Notes: generated from the letters alone by a model not told the origin. Positions 12,399-24,361 are shown, numbered from the stretch's first letter. The stretch is 64,000 nt of DNA from Pteria penguin (GCA_035048485.1 CM068592.1:38335501-38399500); one strand, 5' to 3'. Translations and numbers: made by a program.

Positions 12399-13391
12399 CT
12401 ACGTTATATGGCAGGGCATTTTCCATATTCCTTCCATCAACTGCGGAGAAATTCGATGGGAAGTTACAAGATGATCACCTTTATAGTCACATGAAATTGG
12501 TTCCACGCGGTTGATGTGGAATCCCTCAATATCAATGAAGCCAAATCCTAAAATAGATAAACATAGTCCTATATAAACATCCTCCAGATAGATAAACGTT
12601 ACGTCATTATATGTGTGAACAATCCTCTGTATAACTGTCATACTGGTGACGTAGCCAGACCCACCACAATAACCCGGGAAAATGCTGAACGGATACGTTT
12701 CTTCGCTTACATACCACTTTGATGAGAGGTTTTTATTTACACTTGGACTTGTCTCACAATTTCCTCCTACTGAACTTTGCAGTATCTTTGATTTATCTTC
12801 ACAAATTTTCATCAGATTTTTAATATTGACAAAAGTGTCATCATCTGTTTTGAAAACATATTGTGCATGAGAACACGTCTGTGATGTCCATTTAAATCCC
12901 ATTATTGTTTTAAGAGTTAAATTATAGTAAGAATCTGTGAAATTGTTTTGTAACAAGTCGCCATATTTCGTATTTTCTTCACTTAGTGATGTTTGCAGTT
13001 TTTTGTTCTGTGTCCATCCCAACAAAAATACATAACGAATAAGTCCAGTATTGCCTACCCACGGTGATAACCAGGTTTTCCTCGCGGTTTCTCTGGCTTT
13101 GAAATTCTTTTGTGCAGATGCAATCAGTATGACAATTTTCACCTTAGAGTTAGCTGTATTACAGATCGATGGATTAGATATTATTAAGGGAAAGTTGACA
13201 TAAGAGCAGTTGTTACACGTGATATGCCTGTGTATGGCCATAGTTAAATATTTTGTCTTCAAGTAGAAACCGTATGAAATAAGTAAAGTGATTCCAAAAA
13301 CAGTTACAAATGAAAATGCTATATGTATTGTCTTCATTCTTATAGGGCATGGTGTTATTCGTTCTTCATTAATCCATGAAATCTTCAAAAC
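12399..13391 (-). CDS. GT31 family beta-1,3-galactosyltransferase-like protein, paralog 1
   Basis: The product is probably a Golgi type II membrane glycosyltransferase that transfers a sugar from a UDP donor in beta-1,3 linkage to a glycan acceptor; donor and acceptor cannot be read from sequence. The frame at 12399-13388 gives 329 residues, the usual length for this family. A short cytosolic tail is followed by one membrane span at about 19-43. The catalytic domain has RKTW (103-106), the metal-binding DDD motif (182-184, context KTDDDTFVN), YPFSIFPGYCGGSGYV (232-247) and EDVYIG (269-274). N-glycosylation sequons are present, such as NFT and NLT near 149 and 156. Met18 is an alternative start and aligns better with paralog 2. 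A plausible splice acceptor (TTGTTATTTTGTAG) ends at 13392 on this strand, so the coding exon probably follows a 5' non-coding exon. The frame is intact. An ATTAAA-type poly(A) signal may lie at 12129-12134 (weak). Confidence 0.93.
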   Translation of the reverse strand, partial: VLKISWINEERITPCPIRMKTIHIAFSFVTVFGITLLISYGFYLKTKYLTMAIHRHITCNNCSYVNFPLIISNPSICNTANSKVKIVILIASAQKNFKARETARKTWLSPWVGNTGLIRYVFLLGWTQNKKLQTSLSEENTKYGDLLQNNFTDSYYNLTLKTIMGFKWTSQTCSHAQYVFKTDDDTFVNIKNLMKICEDKSKILQSSVGGNCETSPSVNKNLSSKWYVSEETYPFSIFPGYCGGSGYVTSMTVIQRIVHTYNDVTFIYLEDVYIGLCLSILGFGFIDIEGFHINRVEPISCDYKGDHLVTSHRISPQLMEGIWKMPCHIT

Positions 13392-13410
13392 CTACAAAAT
13401 AACAAAGAAA
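13392..13410 (-). other. Putative 3' splice site upstream of GT31 paralog 1
   Basis: Read on the minus strand, a pyrimidine-rich run TTTCTTTGTTATTTTG leads to TAG at 13394-13392, then GTTTTGAAGATTTC and the first ATG. The same layout is seen 5' of paralog 2. No matching donor exon was identified. Confidence 0.55.
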
Positions 13411-13495
13411 GTATTGTATGACAGAGAATTCGTATTACAAAGTGTGGTTACACTGAAAACAGCCCTATAAATAATTACAATTTTACTCGAGATCA

Positions 13496-13716
13496 GGGTC
13501 CGGCGCCATAAACTGAGAATATACTTAAGTCAAAAATTCATATTCTTCTGTCCATTAATGAATTAATACCTGGGATTTGGATTTTATTTAGTTTTATTCT
13601 ACTGATAAATAGAATTTAACCATTCTGCATTAAAATTTATTTGAACGTTTGATAATGGAATAAATTAAAATGAAATTTTTGACTTAAGTATATTCTCAGT
13701 TTATGGCGCCGGACCC
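13496..13716. mobile_element. 221-bp MITE with about 43-bp terminal inverted repeats
   Basis: The ends are GGGTCCGGCGCCATAAACTG at 13496 and its exact complement ending at 13716. Pairing continues through GAGAATATACTTAAGTCAAA and its complement, giving about 43 bp of near-perfect inverted repeat around an AT-rich core. There is no coding sequence. It sits 105 bp upstream of the coding exon of GT31 paralog 1. Confidence 0.9.
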
Positions 13717-13827
13717 AGATTAGTTATTGTAAAATTGTACACTGTATTTGTTTTGATATCACAGACTACAACATATAATACATCATCTAAAACCAATTAC
13801 ATCAGCGTTTGTTTCTTGTCACCAAAA

Positions 13828-13862
13828 ATATTTCACTTATATGGTGACGCCACCTGCCTGTT
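13828..13862 (-). mobile_element. SINE tail fragment
   Basis: ATTTCACTTATATGGTGACG followed by CCACCTGCCTG matches the complement of the SINE body near its 3' end (compare 30760-30790). Only about 35 bp are recognisable. Confidence 0.5.
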
Positions 13863-13947
13863 TTATGACAGCAATTTAGAAAGGTAAAGAATGGATGAAT
13901 GAAGACTGAGATGCTGTGTAAAGAGAAAAATAGTTTAAGCCTTATGA

Positions 13948-14020
13948 AAGTTAGCATAACTCAGTTGGTAAAGTGCTCGACTCGAAACCAAGAGGTCCCG
14001 GGTTTGAGCAGACCGGTAAA
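13948..14020 (+). mobile_element. tRNA-like SINE head or tRNA pseudogene
   Basis: GCATAACTCAGTTGGTAAAG resembles a pol III A box and D arm. CTCGACTCGAAACC resembles an anticodon arm, and GGTCCCGGGTTTGAGCA a damaged B box. There is no acceptor stem closure and the T arm is broken, so this is not a functional tRNA gene. It differs from the main SINE family in the window. Confidence 0.5.
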
Positions 14021-14750
14021 TCCTAAATAATTGGATTAGACAAAAAAAACCCCAAGGCGTCATGTCATGTATAGTTACATTACATTACGTGTATGTTCGT
14101 CAAACAGATCTGACTGTCTCACATTTGACAGTTATACGGACGGATGGGGAGATTTAGTCACAACGCAAACCTGTATGAAAACGTTGAACTTACCTGGTCC
14201 TCTCAAGAAGCTGGGTTCCATCGCTTTTTATTACAATTTAACACTGGCACACAGACATCTTATGGCCTACATTTCGCTGAAGTGACTATGTACTTATCCA
14301 TGTTAATATCTTTCGGAAATAACTGAATTGAGATGAAGATCGCAGCTCCGCTATACAAAGAGTTATTTATTGTTCTAAAAAGCGGTGAAACCCTGGTCCT
14401 TTCGAACATTCCACGTATTCATGCTCTCAGGTTTGCGTTCTGAGCAAAACCTCACCACCTGCCGTCCCAATAAACGTCACGTGGGATATGTTGTGTGATT
14501 CAGACTCGTAAATGCTGTCATCATATGAATGAAATATCCTTTAATCTATATAAAAACAAACATTGTTTTCATACTTTTTAGAAGAGTAAGTGAACAAAAA
14601 AAAAAAAAAAAAGAAAGAAAGACTGGTTCGCATTGGACTTCTGATATACATACAGTATTCCAATTTTCTCATGTGTTTCATCCTCTTCTGCCGTCATATC
14701 TATCCTCAGGATGAAGGGGAGTATAAATCAAGGCTCGTACATACATCTGT
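14021..14750. other. Non-coding, nothing recognised
   Basis: Poly-A tracts at about 14043 and 14597 are the only notable features. Short frames here show no domain. Confidence 0.45.
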
Positions 14751-14751
14751 A

Positions 14752-15842
14752 ATTATAAAAGTGCCTCAGGTGTGATCTGTAGGTATATAGGTGTCTCAGG
14801 TTGGCCTGTAAGCATAAAGGTGCCCCAGGTTGGTCCGCAAGTGCATGTATACAATAAAGGTGCCTCAGGTTGGTCTGTAAGTATAAAGGTGCCCCAGGTT
14901 GGTCTGTAAGTATAAAGGTGCCCCAGGTCGGTCTTTAAGTATAAATGTGCCCCAGGTTGGTCTTTAAGTATAAAGGTGCCTCAGGTTGGTCTTTAAGTAT
15001 AAATGTGCCCCAGGTTGGTCTTTAAGTATAAATGTGCCCCAGGTTGGTCTGTAAGTATATACGTGCCTCAGGTTGGTCTATAAGTATACAGGTACCTCAG
15101 GTTGGTCTTTAAGTATTTGGTGCCTAAGGCTGGTATGTAAGTATAAAGGTGCTTCATGTTTGGTCTACAAGTATATAGGTACCTAAGGTTGGTCTAAAAG
15201 TATAAAGGTGCCTTAGGTTGGTCTGTAAGTATAAAAATGCCTCAGGTTTTTGTCTGTAAGCATAAAGGTGACTCAGGTTGGTCTGTAAGTATATAGGTGC
15301 CTCAGGTTGGTCTATAAGTATAAACGTGTCTCAGATTTGTGCATCAGGTTGGTAGGTAGGTATATAAAGGTGCCTCAGGTCGGTCGGTAAGTATAAAAGT
15401 ACCTCAGATTGATCTTAAGTATAAAGGTGCCTCAGTTTAGTCTGTAAGTATAAAAGTGCATCAGGTTGATCTGTAAGTATAAAGGCGCCTCAGGTTGTTC
15501 TGTAAGTATAAAGGTGCCTCAGGTTGATCTGTAAGTATAAAGGCGCCTCAGGTTGGTTTGTAAGTATAAAAGTGCCTCAGGTTGGTCTATAAGTATATAG
15601 GTGCCTCAGGTTGGTTTTTAAGTATAAAAGTACCTCAGGTTGGTCTGTAAGTATAAAGATGCCTCATGTTGATCTGTAAGTATAAAGGTGCTTCATGTTT
15701 GGTCTATAAGTATAAAGGTGCCTCAGGTTGGTCTATAAGTATAAAGGTGCCTCAGGTTGGTCTGTAAGTATAAAAGTGCCTCAGGTTGGTCTGTAAGTAT
15801 AAAGATGCCTCAGGTTGATCTGTAAGTATAAAGATGCCTCAG
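14752..15842. repeat. 29-bp minisatellite (about 37 units)
   Basis: The unit is about 29 bp, built around GGTGCCTCAGGTTGGTCTG followed by TAAGTATAAA. Units vary by substitution and by 1-3 bp. The array passes directly into the 31-bp array at about 15842. Confidence 0.95.
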
Positions 15843-17045
15843 TTTATGTTTCAGTAGTCACCATGTTCACCGTTATGTGTCTCGGTAGTCACCAAGTACA
15901 GCGTTATGTATCTCAATAGTCACCGTGTACAGTATTATATGTCTCAGTAGTCACCGCGTACAGTGTTATTATGTCTCAGTAGTCACCGTGTACGATGTTA
16001 TATGTCTCAGTAGTTACCACGTAAAGTGTTATGTCTCAGTAGTCACAGTGTACAGTTTTACGTCTCAGTGGTCACCGTATACAGTGTTATATGTCTCAGT
16101 AGTCACCGTGTACAGTGTTATATATCTCAGAAGTCATCGTGTACAGTGTTATATGTCTCAGAGGTCATCGTGTACAGTGTTATATGTCTCAGTAGTCACC
16201 GTGTACAGTGTTATATGTCTCAGAAGTCATCGTGTACAGTGTTATTATGTCTCAGTACTTACCACGTACAGTGTTATGTCTCAGAAGTCATCGTGTACAG
16301 TTTTACGTCTCAGTGGTCATCGTGTACAGTGTTATTATGTCTCAGTGGTCACCGTGTACAGTGTTATATGTCTCAGAAGTCATCGTGTACAGTGTTATAC
16401 GTCTCAGAAGTCATCGTGTACAGTGTTATATGTCTCAGAAGTCATCGTGTACAGTGTTATATGTCTCAGTAGTCACCGTGTACAGTGTTATATGTCTCAG
16501 TAGTCACAGAGTACAGTGTTATATGTCTCAGAAGTCATCGTGTACAGTGTTATATGTCTCAGTAGTCACCGTGTACAGTGTTATATGTCTCAGTAGTCAC
16601 AGAGTACAGTGTTATATGTCTCAAGTGGTCACCGTGTACAGTGTTATATGTCTCAGTAGTCACCGTGTACAGTGTTATATGTCTCAGTAGTCACAGAGTA
16701 CAGTGTTGTATGTCTCAAGTGGTCACCGTGTACAGTGTTATATGTTTCAGTAGTCACCGTGTACACTGTTATATGTCTAAGAAGTCATCGTGTACAGTGT
16801 TATATGTCTCAGACGTCATCGTGTACAGTGTTATGTCTCAGTAGTCACCGTGTACAGTGTTATATGTCTCAGAAGTCATCGTGTACAGTGTTATATGTCT
16901 CAGTAGTCATCGTGTACAGTGTTATATGTCTCAGTAGTCACCGTGTACAGTGTTATATGTCTCAGAAGTCATCGTGTACAGTGTTATATGTCTCAGTAGT
17001 CACCGTGTACAGTGTTATATGTCTCAGTAGTCATCGTGTAAAGAG
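15843..17045. repeat. 31-bp minisatellite (about 38 units)
   Basis: The unit is 31 bp: TGTCTCAGTAGTCACCGTG followed by TACAGTGTTATA. Two main variants alternate irregularly, AGTAGTCACC and AGAAGTCATC. Because 31 is not a multiple of 3, an open frame cycles through three phases every 93 bp and produces repetitive but meaningless translations on the plus strand. Confidence 0.96.
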
Positions 17046-18520
17046 TATCACGTACGTACCGTGTTAAGTGATAAATGTTTCAGTATCACTTACACGTATG
17101 TAACATGTGCTGTAAGCATTGATGGATGCAGGAATTTGGAAACCCCCCCCCCCCCCCAAAAAAAAAGGAAGGGGGTGATTGTTCCACAATTAGGAGTGAA
17201 ACGACCTCTTTCTACATTTTTAATATAAGTCTACGGTTGCTTTATGTATTTATTTATTTAGATAGGTAGGTAGATTAGTACGTAAGTACGGACGGACGGA
17301 TGGAAAAAACGGATGAATGGATGGATACTTTAAACATATCAACTGTTTATAGCTGGTTATATTATGAACCAGTTACGCTTTTCTTCATATCATTTTACAA
17401 TATATCATTCACTGTCTAGACTCGCAATTTTCAACAAAGCTCTTTTAAAGATTAAGTGTGTTAATACACTCTGCACGTACTTGGACATAAGCTCACTTTG
17501 TCCCATACCCGTTTATGAAAGGTACAGATTGCGTGGTGTCACGTTACCTTGGCTAAGATAAAGTGCACTTGTATTGTGCTCCGGATTACACGTTACAATT
17601 GCCAATTTGTTAATTCAGGGGTGATTCAGCTCGAGTTTCATCATAAATTTTCGTTTTAAAGTTTATTAGTTATATATATATTTGTACGACAGTGTATGTA
17701 TTCCTGTTTAGCTAACATGAGTCAAGCTCAAGTGAGGTATTCTCATATCGGACTGTCTTTCATCCGTCCGTCTGTCGTCGTTAGTAAATTTTTCACATTT
17801 TTAATACCTTCTTAAGAACCACTGGGGTTTTTTTTATGAAACTTGGTAGGGATGAAGTAGTTATGGTCTCCTATGAGTGTTGTTGTTAACAGTCAGATCT
17901 ATTCAGGGGTGGAACCAGAACAAGGCGACATGTAACCAAGCTGCATCGATCGAGAAATCAAATTCATTAGAGTGATGTAGAAGTGATGTAAAAATATGTT
18001 GCATTGTTATGTCCTTTCCGAATTCACGCATATTTACGTCGATGTGGATTTCTGCTTCCGTTTTAATTTCAGCATATTTTCAGGCAATTTCTTTGATTTT
18101 CTCATTGAAGAAACTTATGATTATTTAAAATTAACATTAATTAGTCATATTTGAAAGAAATAAATGTTATTGCAAAGGTTAAAAAATGAAAGCATCTCAT
18201 CTTTATTTCGTTCCATTTTTTTCAGAGGTAATGGAAATTTTGACAAAAGTTGATAGGAATAAAGTATTGTTATATTTTGACTAGATCTACTCAGGGGTAA
18301 GTTCGGCTTTTGACTAGACTGTGAAGTTAAAAAAAGTCAGTTTTCTTCTTATTATCGTGTGTTCAAGGTTCTTACGAGCTATATAATATATTATGCCTAT
18401 TTGGGATACTTGTATATGGTAGCGACAGAATATCTAGTTGGAAATCCCGCACAGTAAAAAAAAAAAAAAACAACAAAACAAAACAAAACAAAAAAAAAAA
18501 ACAGCGAGACATTTCAATAG
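17046..18520. other. Non-coding with probable old interspersed repeat
   Basis: A C tract followed by an A tract lies at 17143-17166. From about 17725 a TCAAGTGAGGTATTCTCATA segment followed by a CGTCCGTCTGTCGTCG run and TTTTTCACATTTTTAATA looks like the end of a common invertebrate interspersed repeat. The GATCTAYTCAGGGGT motif occurs at about 17897 and 18284, suggesting an internal duplication. A-rich low complexity lies at 18456-18503. No gene is seen. Confidence 0.45.
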
Positions 18521-19340
18521 AAATGAAACTAGATAATTTAAACTACGTAATCACGAATAACTTGAACAATCATGCTTAATACGCGTACATTTTGGGAGTT
18601 TCGTGGGGGACCGGAATACTGCGACGGCTCAACATGGTATTTGGAATTTATGAATTATGAATTTTATGATACTGTTGTTGTTGTTATGTATGTAAACCTA
18701 CACTTCACAACACGATTGGGACACCCTAGAGAACTGTCCCTGGTATAGAATCCCTCTATGCGCTTGAGCCATATCAATATTACTATTTATGTCCTTTTTA
18801 CCAGTGGTCTCAATCTGGAATATTTCAAATAATTCACCAGGGAGCCAGCTACAGGAAGACAAGCCAACAAAGTCAGAGTTGATTTATGACAAATTGTATG
18901 AGGAAAGCAGTGTGTATGTGTTTATCTATTTTTCCTTCTTTTTCTCCTTCAAATCAGGTCCGTTATAAGGACCCTTCCCAATGGAAATTTCACTGATTTT
19001 CCCAAAATTTGTCTAAATTTTTGCCAAGCATTGATCTTTTAGCATTATGTAAATAGACCAAAATATTCCCAGATGAGAAGGCACAGGCACCTCTGAAAAA
19101 AAAAACTGGGAAAGGAACCCCACCCATTCCCTACCATTCACCACCACTCCCCTTTGTATTTACTGTATAGCTGAAGTTGATCAAGGTCTTCAGGGCCAAA
19201 ACTTTACCTTTTAGACAGAAGTCTGCCGAGCGGTCACATTTATAAATGCTGTGACAGTTGTATTGCAATGCTGTGAGTCTGTGGATTCATGAGCATTTAG
19301 AAATCCGGTGAAGGAAATAATTCAGTATCATACCCTGTCA
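18521..19340. other. Non-coding, nothing recognised
   Basis: No open frame of note, RNA or repeat was identified. Confidence 0.4.
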
Positions 19341-19342
19341 CA

Positions 19343-19457
19343 CTCATTCTGAATCCAGAATTTCCGAAACGGGGGGGGGGGGGGGGGCACATGTGTATTA
19401 ACCAAACTACCCAATCTCTTTTGGTGCCAAATCTGGGTTTTAATAAATCCGCCACTG
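19343..19457. mobile_element. G-tract MITE, copy 2 (left end degraded)
   Basis: GAATCCAGAATTTCCGAAAC is followed by a G run of about 17 and GCACATGTGTATTAACCAAA. It ends TAAATCCGCCACTG, matching copy 1 at 10624-10768. The left terminal repeat is poorly preserved. Confidence 0.8.
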
Positions 19458-19639
19458 GAGTCTGTTGGAATAAGGCAGAACTACTCGGAAAACAAAATTC
19501 AGGCCACATTCGGAAGGGAAATCAAATTGGCATCTTTTCTTACAGCTCTGTAAGAATGCCGTTCGAATACTTAGATTGTACTTGGAACCTGCCTCGAACG
19601 ATTCATAAATTCATCCGTCACAAGCTCCCCCCTGCGCTT

Positions 19640-19775
19640 CTAGGTACAAGTAGCCTCAATGGGAGGAATCTCATCATCAATGTCAGAGGAACTAGGACTG
19701 TACTGTTGGCTGATGGACCTAGCGGGAGATGGAGGTGTTCTGGACTCAGTGACAGGTGCGAAGGCCGGAGTGCCT
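19640..19775 (-). other. Possible 3'-terminal coding fragment, uncertain
   Basis: On the minus strand an open frame of about 43 codons ends at a TAG (19642-19640). It has a low-complexity Ser/Pro/Asp-rich C-terminal tail with TPPSPARS and SSSDIDDEIPP. The composition is unlike random AT-rich sequence of this window. No start, domain or homolog is recognised. It could be the tail of a transposon protein or chance. Confidence 0.25.
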
Positions 19776-20780
19776 GTTCTTCATGTTCTTGGACAACACC
19801 TCAGCCCCGTTGGTGACAGGTGCCAGCAGTTCGTTTTTTCCTCGGCATGGCGCGATATATATGGGACTGCTAATTACAACTAAAGGCCAGCGGCAACTAT
19901 AAAACTGCTTTATACGAAGGACTACCGTTTGGGCTCTCCTTCAAATGCAATAAAAATTCTTCGAATGATGTCAGAATGTCATAAGACTATTTACAATGTA
20001 GTCAAAATGCAGTTGAAGCAAGTCGAGCGTTGTCAGCACTAATCGCGAAGTATTTGGTGTGTGATTGGTCTTCTTATGATGTGTACACAAAGCCTTACCA
20101 CTCGATGGTAGAACCCGTTCTCTACTGGCATCAATGTACCAATTAAACCTGATTTACACGTGATTTTGAAAAAAAACTGATGAAAAACCGAAAACATGGG
20201 AAAAAAAGACTAAAACCAGTTACTGAAGAAAATCAGGTCACTCTGAGTCATGCAAGCGTTTTGGCTTCCTCAAGTCCTGTTCTGTATGAAAAATCCCAGG
20301 CTTCCGAGTGGATATATATGCCAGGTACACCTTCTAGACTGATATGTAAAGATGCTATCTAAGGACTATATGTTGACAAGTAACAATATTCGAAATTTAT
20401 TGATGTGTCAATATTTTTTATATCAACAGAACATTCCTTCAGTTTAACTTTTTGAGGAGATAAGGGTTTTACACCCGCACAAATAAGCTGATAGAAGTAT
20501 ACAGACATTACTTATACTCTACAATTGTACTGATACTAGAATACCATGTTTTATAAATGAAGTGTCAGAAGGTATAACGGATTCATGGCTTTACCGAGTG
20601 ACCGTATATGAGGGACACACACTTAGTCAAATAAGTTTTATTGCAGTAATTTATAATTTTTGGGGTTTTTTTTCAATTTTAAATTCTTGTGCCCACCCCC
20701 TTTTCCTACTAATGCAAAATCCGGTAAGCGTCGGTACTATATAATACAGATTTTGTTATAATGATCATGATATATCAACA
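19776..20780. other. Non-coding, nothing recognised
   Basis: Short frames at 20180-20362 and 20562-20744 have no recognisable features. Confidence 0.4.
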
Positions 20781-20795
20781 GCACGAGTTCCTATG

Positions 20796-21059
20796 GAAGC
20801 CAGTGTGACCTAGTCGACGTGATTGAGAGGTCCCGGGTTCGACTCCCGCCCTGGGAACACCGGTGTTCCGTCTTTCGGATGAGACAGTAAAAACCGAGGT
20901 CCCGTGTCACGGTAGGCGTGGCACGTAAAAGATCCCTCATTACTTCGGGTGGGTCCGTTGCAAAGGTCTAAATTTGTATGCATTGCATCAGACAGATGCC
21001 GTCACCATATACAAATGTACGTGAAATAATCAATCAATCAACCAACCAATTATCAATGT
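20796..21059 (+). mobile_element. tRNA-derived SINE, same family as 6133
   Basis: This 264-bp copy is flanked by a 9-bp target duplication GTTCCTATG at 20787-20795 and 21060-21068. The B box GGTTCGACTCC is intact and the A-box half carries a small deletion. The body has CTTTCGGATGAGACAGTA and the tail is (AATC)n then AACC repeats. Confidence 0.92.
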
Positions 21060-21068
21060 GTTCCTATG

Positions 21069-21320
21069 TACAAACACTACATGTATCTGGTGAGGTGAGC
21101 AATACGCACTATACATATACAAACAGTAGAACACCGGAAATTACATAGCAGTCCAACAAATTAACGGTATCCAAGCAACCATACGCTCCCCACATAGGCC
21201 TATATATTTTTTTCTGATTCAAACTTTTTACAAAATTCATCAACTTCATAGTGACAAACATCTAAAGGGGATCTAATAGGCAGGCTGTGCTATTCCGATT
21301 AAAGAAGAGGTGACCATTAA
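21069..21320. other. Non-coding, nothing recognised
   Basis: No gene, RNA or repeat was seen between the SINE and the short minisatellite. Confidence 0.4.
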
Positions 21321-21475
21321 CAACAGACACCTCCTCTCTGGTAAATATCGTGTGTCCATCCTCTCTCGTAAATACCATGTGTCCATCCTGTCCTGTCAAT
21401 ATCGTGTGTCCATCCTGTCCCGTCACTATCATGTGTATATACTGTCCTGCCAATATTATGTGTATACCACACTAC
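21321..21475. repeat. Short 30-bp minisatellite (about 5 units)
   Basis: The unit is of the form CTGTCCYGTCAATATCGTGT followed by GTCCATC. Five imperfect copies are visible. Spurious frames cross it on both strands. Confidence 0.85.
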
Positions 21476-22388
21476 AGGTCGTGTACACGAGTGACTCGCA
21501 CCATCCCTTACTGAAGATGATAGATGACTGACTTAAGATACACAGGCACAACACTAAAACAGCCATACTTACCAATATGAGTAACGTACGCCCAAATATC
21601 GATAAGATCGTAAGGAAACGTCCAGTGTAGTTAATACAGCTATACACATATATTTATGTGAGTCACTTGATAACGAACCTCTTGCTCCTCCACACCTGTA
21701 TACTACACTAGTGTCCTGCAATCCCTACGCGGTATATGATAAATCACTTCGCCTTTGTTTATTTCATCTTAGATAAGAAGCTGCGCGTGATGGGCTCCGG
21801 ACGGCCCCTTATAAATATGTAAAGCGAGTTCGATCAATTCACACTGGCAATGCTTGCGCGGATACAGAGAAATTTGGCAGTAATAAGTAGATCTACAGAA
21901 CAAATGCTTTATATTTTAAGATAGGAATGTTTACAACTTTGTCCTGCTAAAACGTTGGAACCCCACCCCCACACACTCTCGTCTTTCTGAAAATTCGTTC
22001 AAGTGCAACCCTCCCTTACTAAAAGACTACAGCAATCGGAACATCTCAGAAAAGGGCGAGGTTTTCCTATGGAGTTTATTGTGTATATCATCCATATTAA
22101 TACTTTACATAAATCAATGGGATGTTATTGTTGTTTTACAGTACGTAAAGATAATTCCACTATGATATGACGATGAAGGTTTTTGCCTGATAGTTTGTAA
22201 ATTCCATCACATGACAAATCCTAGGAGTTTCATTGCTTGACGTTAATGATACCCTTCAGTTCCCTACTACTGTCTGTGTAGGTGGGTCCTATGGTATCAT
22301 GTGAGTATTGTATCCACCTTGTCAGGCAGCACAGTATTACCTGAGCACTATTGCTTCAGAATATCAGTAAAGCTATTGTGATACTTAT
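21476..22388. other. Non-coding, nothing recognised
   Basis: No supported feature. Confidence 0.4.
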
Positions 22389-22448
22389 CAGTGGCGGATT
22401 TAGAGGGGGGGGGGGGGGGGCTTTTCGGAAATTCTGGATCCGCCACTG
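22389..22448. mobile_element. G-tract MITE, copy 3 (60-bp minimal form)
   Basis: CAGTGGCGGATTTAGA is followed by a G run of about 16, then CTTTTCGGAAATTCTGGATC and CGCCACTG. Only the two terminal repeats and the G tract remain, so this is an internally deleted form of the family. Confidence 0.88.
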
Positions 22449-23485
22449 CTTAACAGAGTTACCGTTCGTTGAAAAAATACTCATACGGTAAAATGCAGCT
22501 TTTGTTTGTAAGAAGACTACTGTTACAAAATGTTAGAACACATAATTCATTTTGTATTTAATTCCGTAATTTTACGCTTAAAGACTTGAAAATTATGCAA
22601 TGTGAAAAGAATAGTGCCTGGACGGTGTCTTTATAATGTACAGTGAGGTGCAGTCCTAACATAACATTTTATCTCGGATAAATTTTGTCGCATTTCATTG
22701 GGTAAAAATGTGTCACGTGGTGACCCGCTATGAGACTATAGGGGTCAGTAAAATATGTCCGCCGCTTGTCCTTTTCCTTATCGCCAACTAAATAAACAAA
22801 AAGAAAAAAACCAGTCCGTCCTCAGTTGTTCAATGAACATTTTTACTGCCTTCTGAGGCTTTTATCTTGACTGCCACATGAAGTATGACACTCACTTATG
22901 AGTACAATTCGTAATGGAAGAAGAAGAAGATTGAAAGCGTCTCGGCGATCTATTTTGTTGAAAAGTATGACTCGGTTTGGGTAGACGACACGATTGATAT
23001 ATAGATCTATATATGTATAAAAAGTTGTATGATAAAAGAACAGAAAAAGTAGCCGAAGTTACGAAAGAAATTCTTGTTGACAAGATAATAAATAATGTAT
23101 ATACATGTATCTACAATATGGTATCAACTTTGGACGACGGTCATATGACAATCGCCACATGGTATGGTTCAACGGTTCACAGGTGAACCTTTCCTCATTC
23201 ATAACAGGGTATAAAAAGCTCCTCAGTGCGATAAATTCGTTATAATTATGGTTTGTTACTGACCTACCACAGAACCATAGAGGGTCAGTAACATCGACAG
23301 AGGGACCGTGGTAGATCAGTAACTAACCATGAAACTAATAATGTAAACGTCGCGTTAACGTGAAGTTTGCTTCAGTCTGCGCCAAGGATTGCTGACCACA
23401 TGCATCTGCGTTAAGGCAGATTTCCAGGAGAACTTAATTTCGAGATTGCGTGAACCCGCTTGAATGCCGCGTGAACGCGTTGGAC
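22449..23485. other. Non-coding, nothing recognised
   Basis: GGTCAGTAA occurs at about 22742 and 23284, and GATCAGTAAC at 23314, but no array is formed. No gene was identified. Confidence 0.4.
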
Positions 23486-23489
23486 AGAC

Positions 23490-23555
23490 ATTAATAATAA
23501 TAATAATATTAATATTAATAATAATAATAATAATAATAACAATAATAATAATAAC

Positions 23556-23604
<49 letters not shown>

Positions 23605-23660
23605 TTAATGAAAATAATAATAATGATGATAATAATAATATTCATAAATAAAAAAGAAAT
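23490..23660. repeat. (AAT)n microsatellite
   Basis: About 170 bp of mostly TAA repeats with occasional interruptions such as AAC and ATT, followed by a further AT-rich stretch to about 23790. Ile-only and Asn-rich translations here are artefacts. Confidence 0.96.
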
Positions 23661-23790
23661 AGCTAAATTACAAAAAATAAAAAATATGATAATAAGAAAT
23701 ACATAAATAAATTAAAATAATAAATAGATAAGAAATAAATGCATAAATAAATTAATTAAAAATAGATATATAAAATAAAATTTAAAAAGT

Positions 23791-24360
23791 AATTATGCTA
23801 CTTTCTTCATAGTATAAACTAAGTAAGTTTTTCATAAATACCTTATTGCTTCTCTACACGGTAATTTCCTCTGTTATATTACATATGAAACCCCTATTGC
23901 TTTGGGACATTTTAACTTGACATTTAATTCACGTGTATACGGCGACATTTTCGGTGATTTAACTAGACCCATTTTATATATTTCCTCCATCCGTACCACT
24001 GCAGAGAAAGAATTACAAATGTAGGCATGTGAAAGTGTGACTGCATCGAGCGCACGTGGGAATAAATCGCGTTAACACGAATTTCCTCCCGCGTAAACGC
24101 GAGGATTGCATGCATCTGCGTCAGGTCGAGCAGACCTATCATGTGTGCTAAAGCAGTCCTCGTAACCGTTTTTCGCGTTATGTGTGTTATGTTAGGACTG
24201 CGCCCATTTGTAGCTATAATGTCTGTTTAAGTGAGGTACTCTTATAGTGCTGCTTTGGAAAGCGAGACTGTGATGGCATAGTACCCACCTAAACAGGCAT
24301 TACTATGCAGTAAGCTTCTCCCGATGTAGAACACCGTCCGAAGAAGTGAGCGACCCTTTA
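23791..24360. other. Non-coding, nothing recognised
   Basis: GCATGCATCTGCGT occurs at about 24110 and a related CACATGCATCTGCGT at about 23397, hinting at an old dispersed repeat. No gene is seen. Confidence 0.4.
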
Positions 24361-24361
24361 C

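Noticed and set aside
13948..14020. Functional tRNA gene
   Set aside because: The T arm and acceptor stem are not complementary; the B box is damaged.
15925..17067. Cysteine- and valine-rich repeat proteins
   Set aside because: Translation of the 31-bp minisatellite in three rotating phases; several overlapping frames give the same repeat.
23355..23706. Poly-isoleucine frames
   Set aside because: AAT microsatellite translation.
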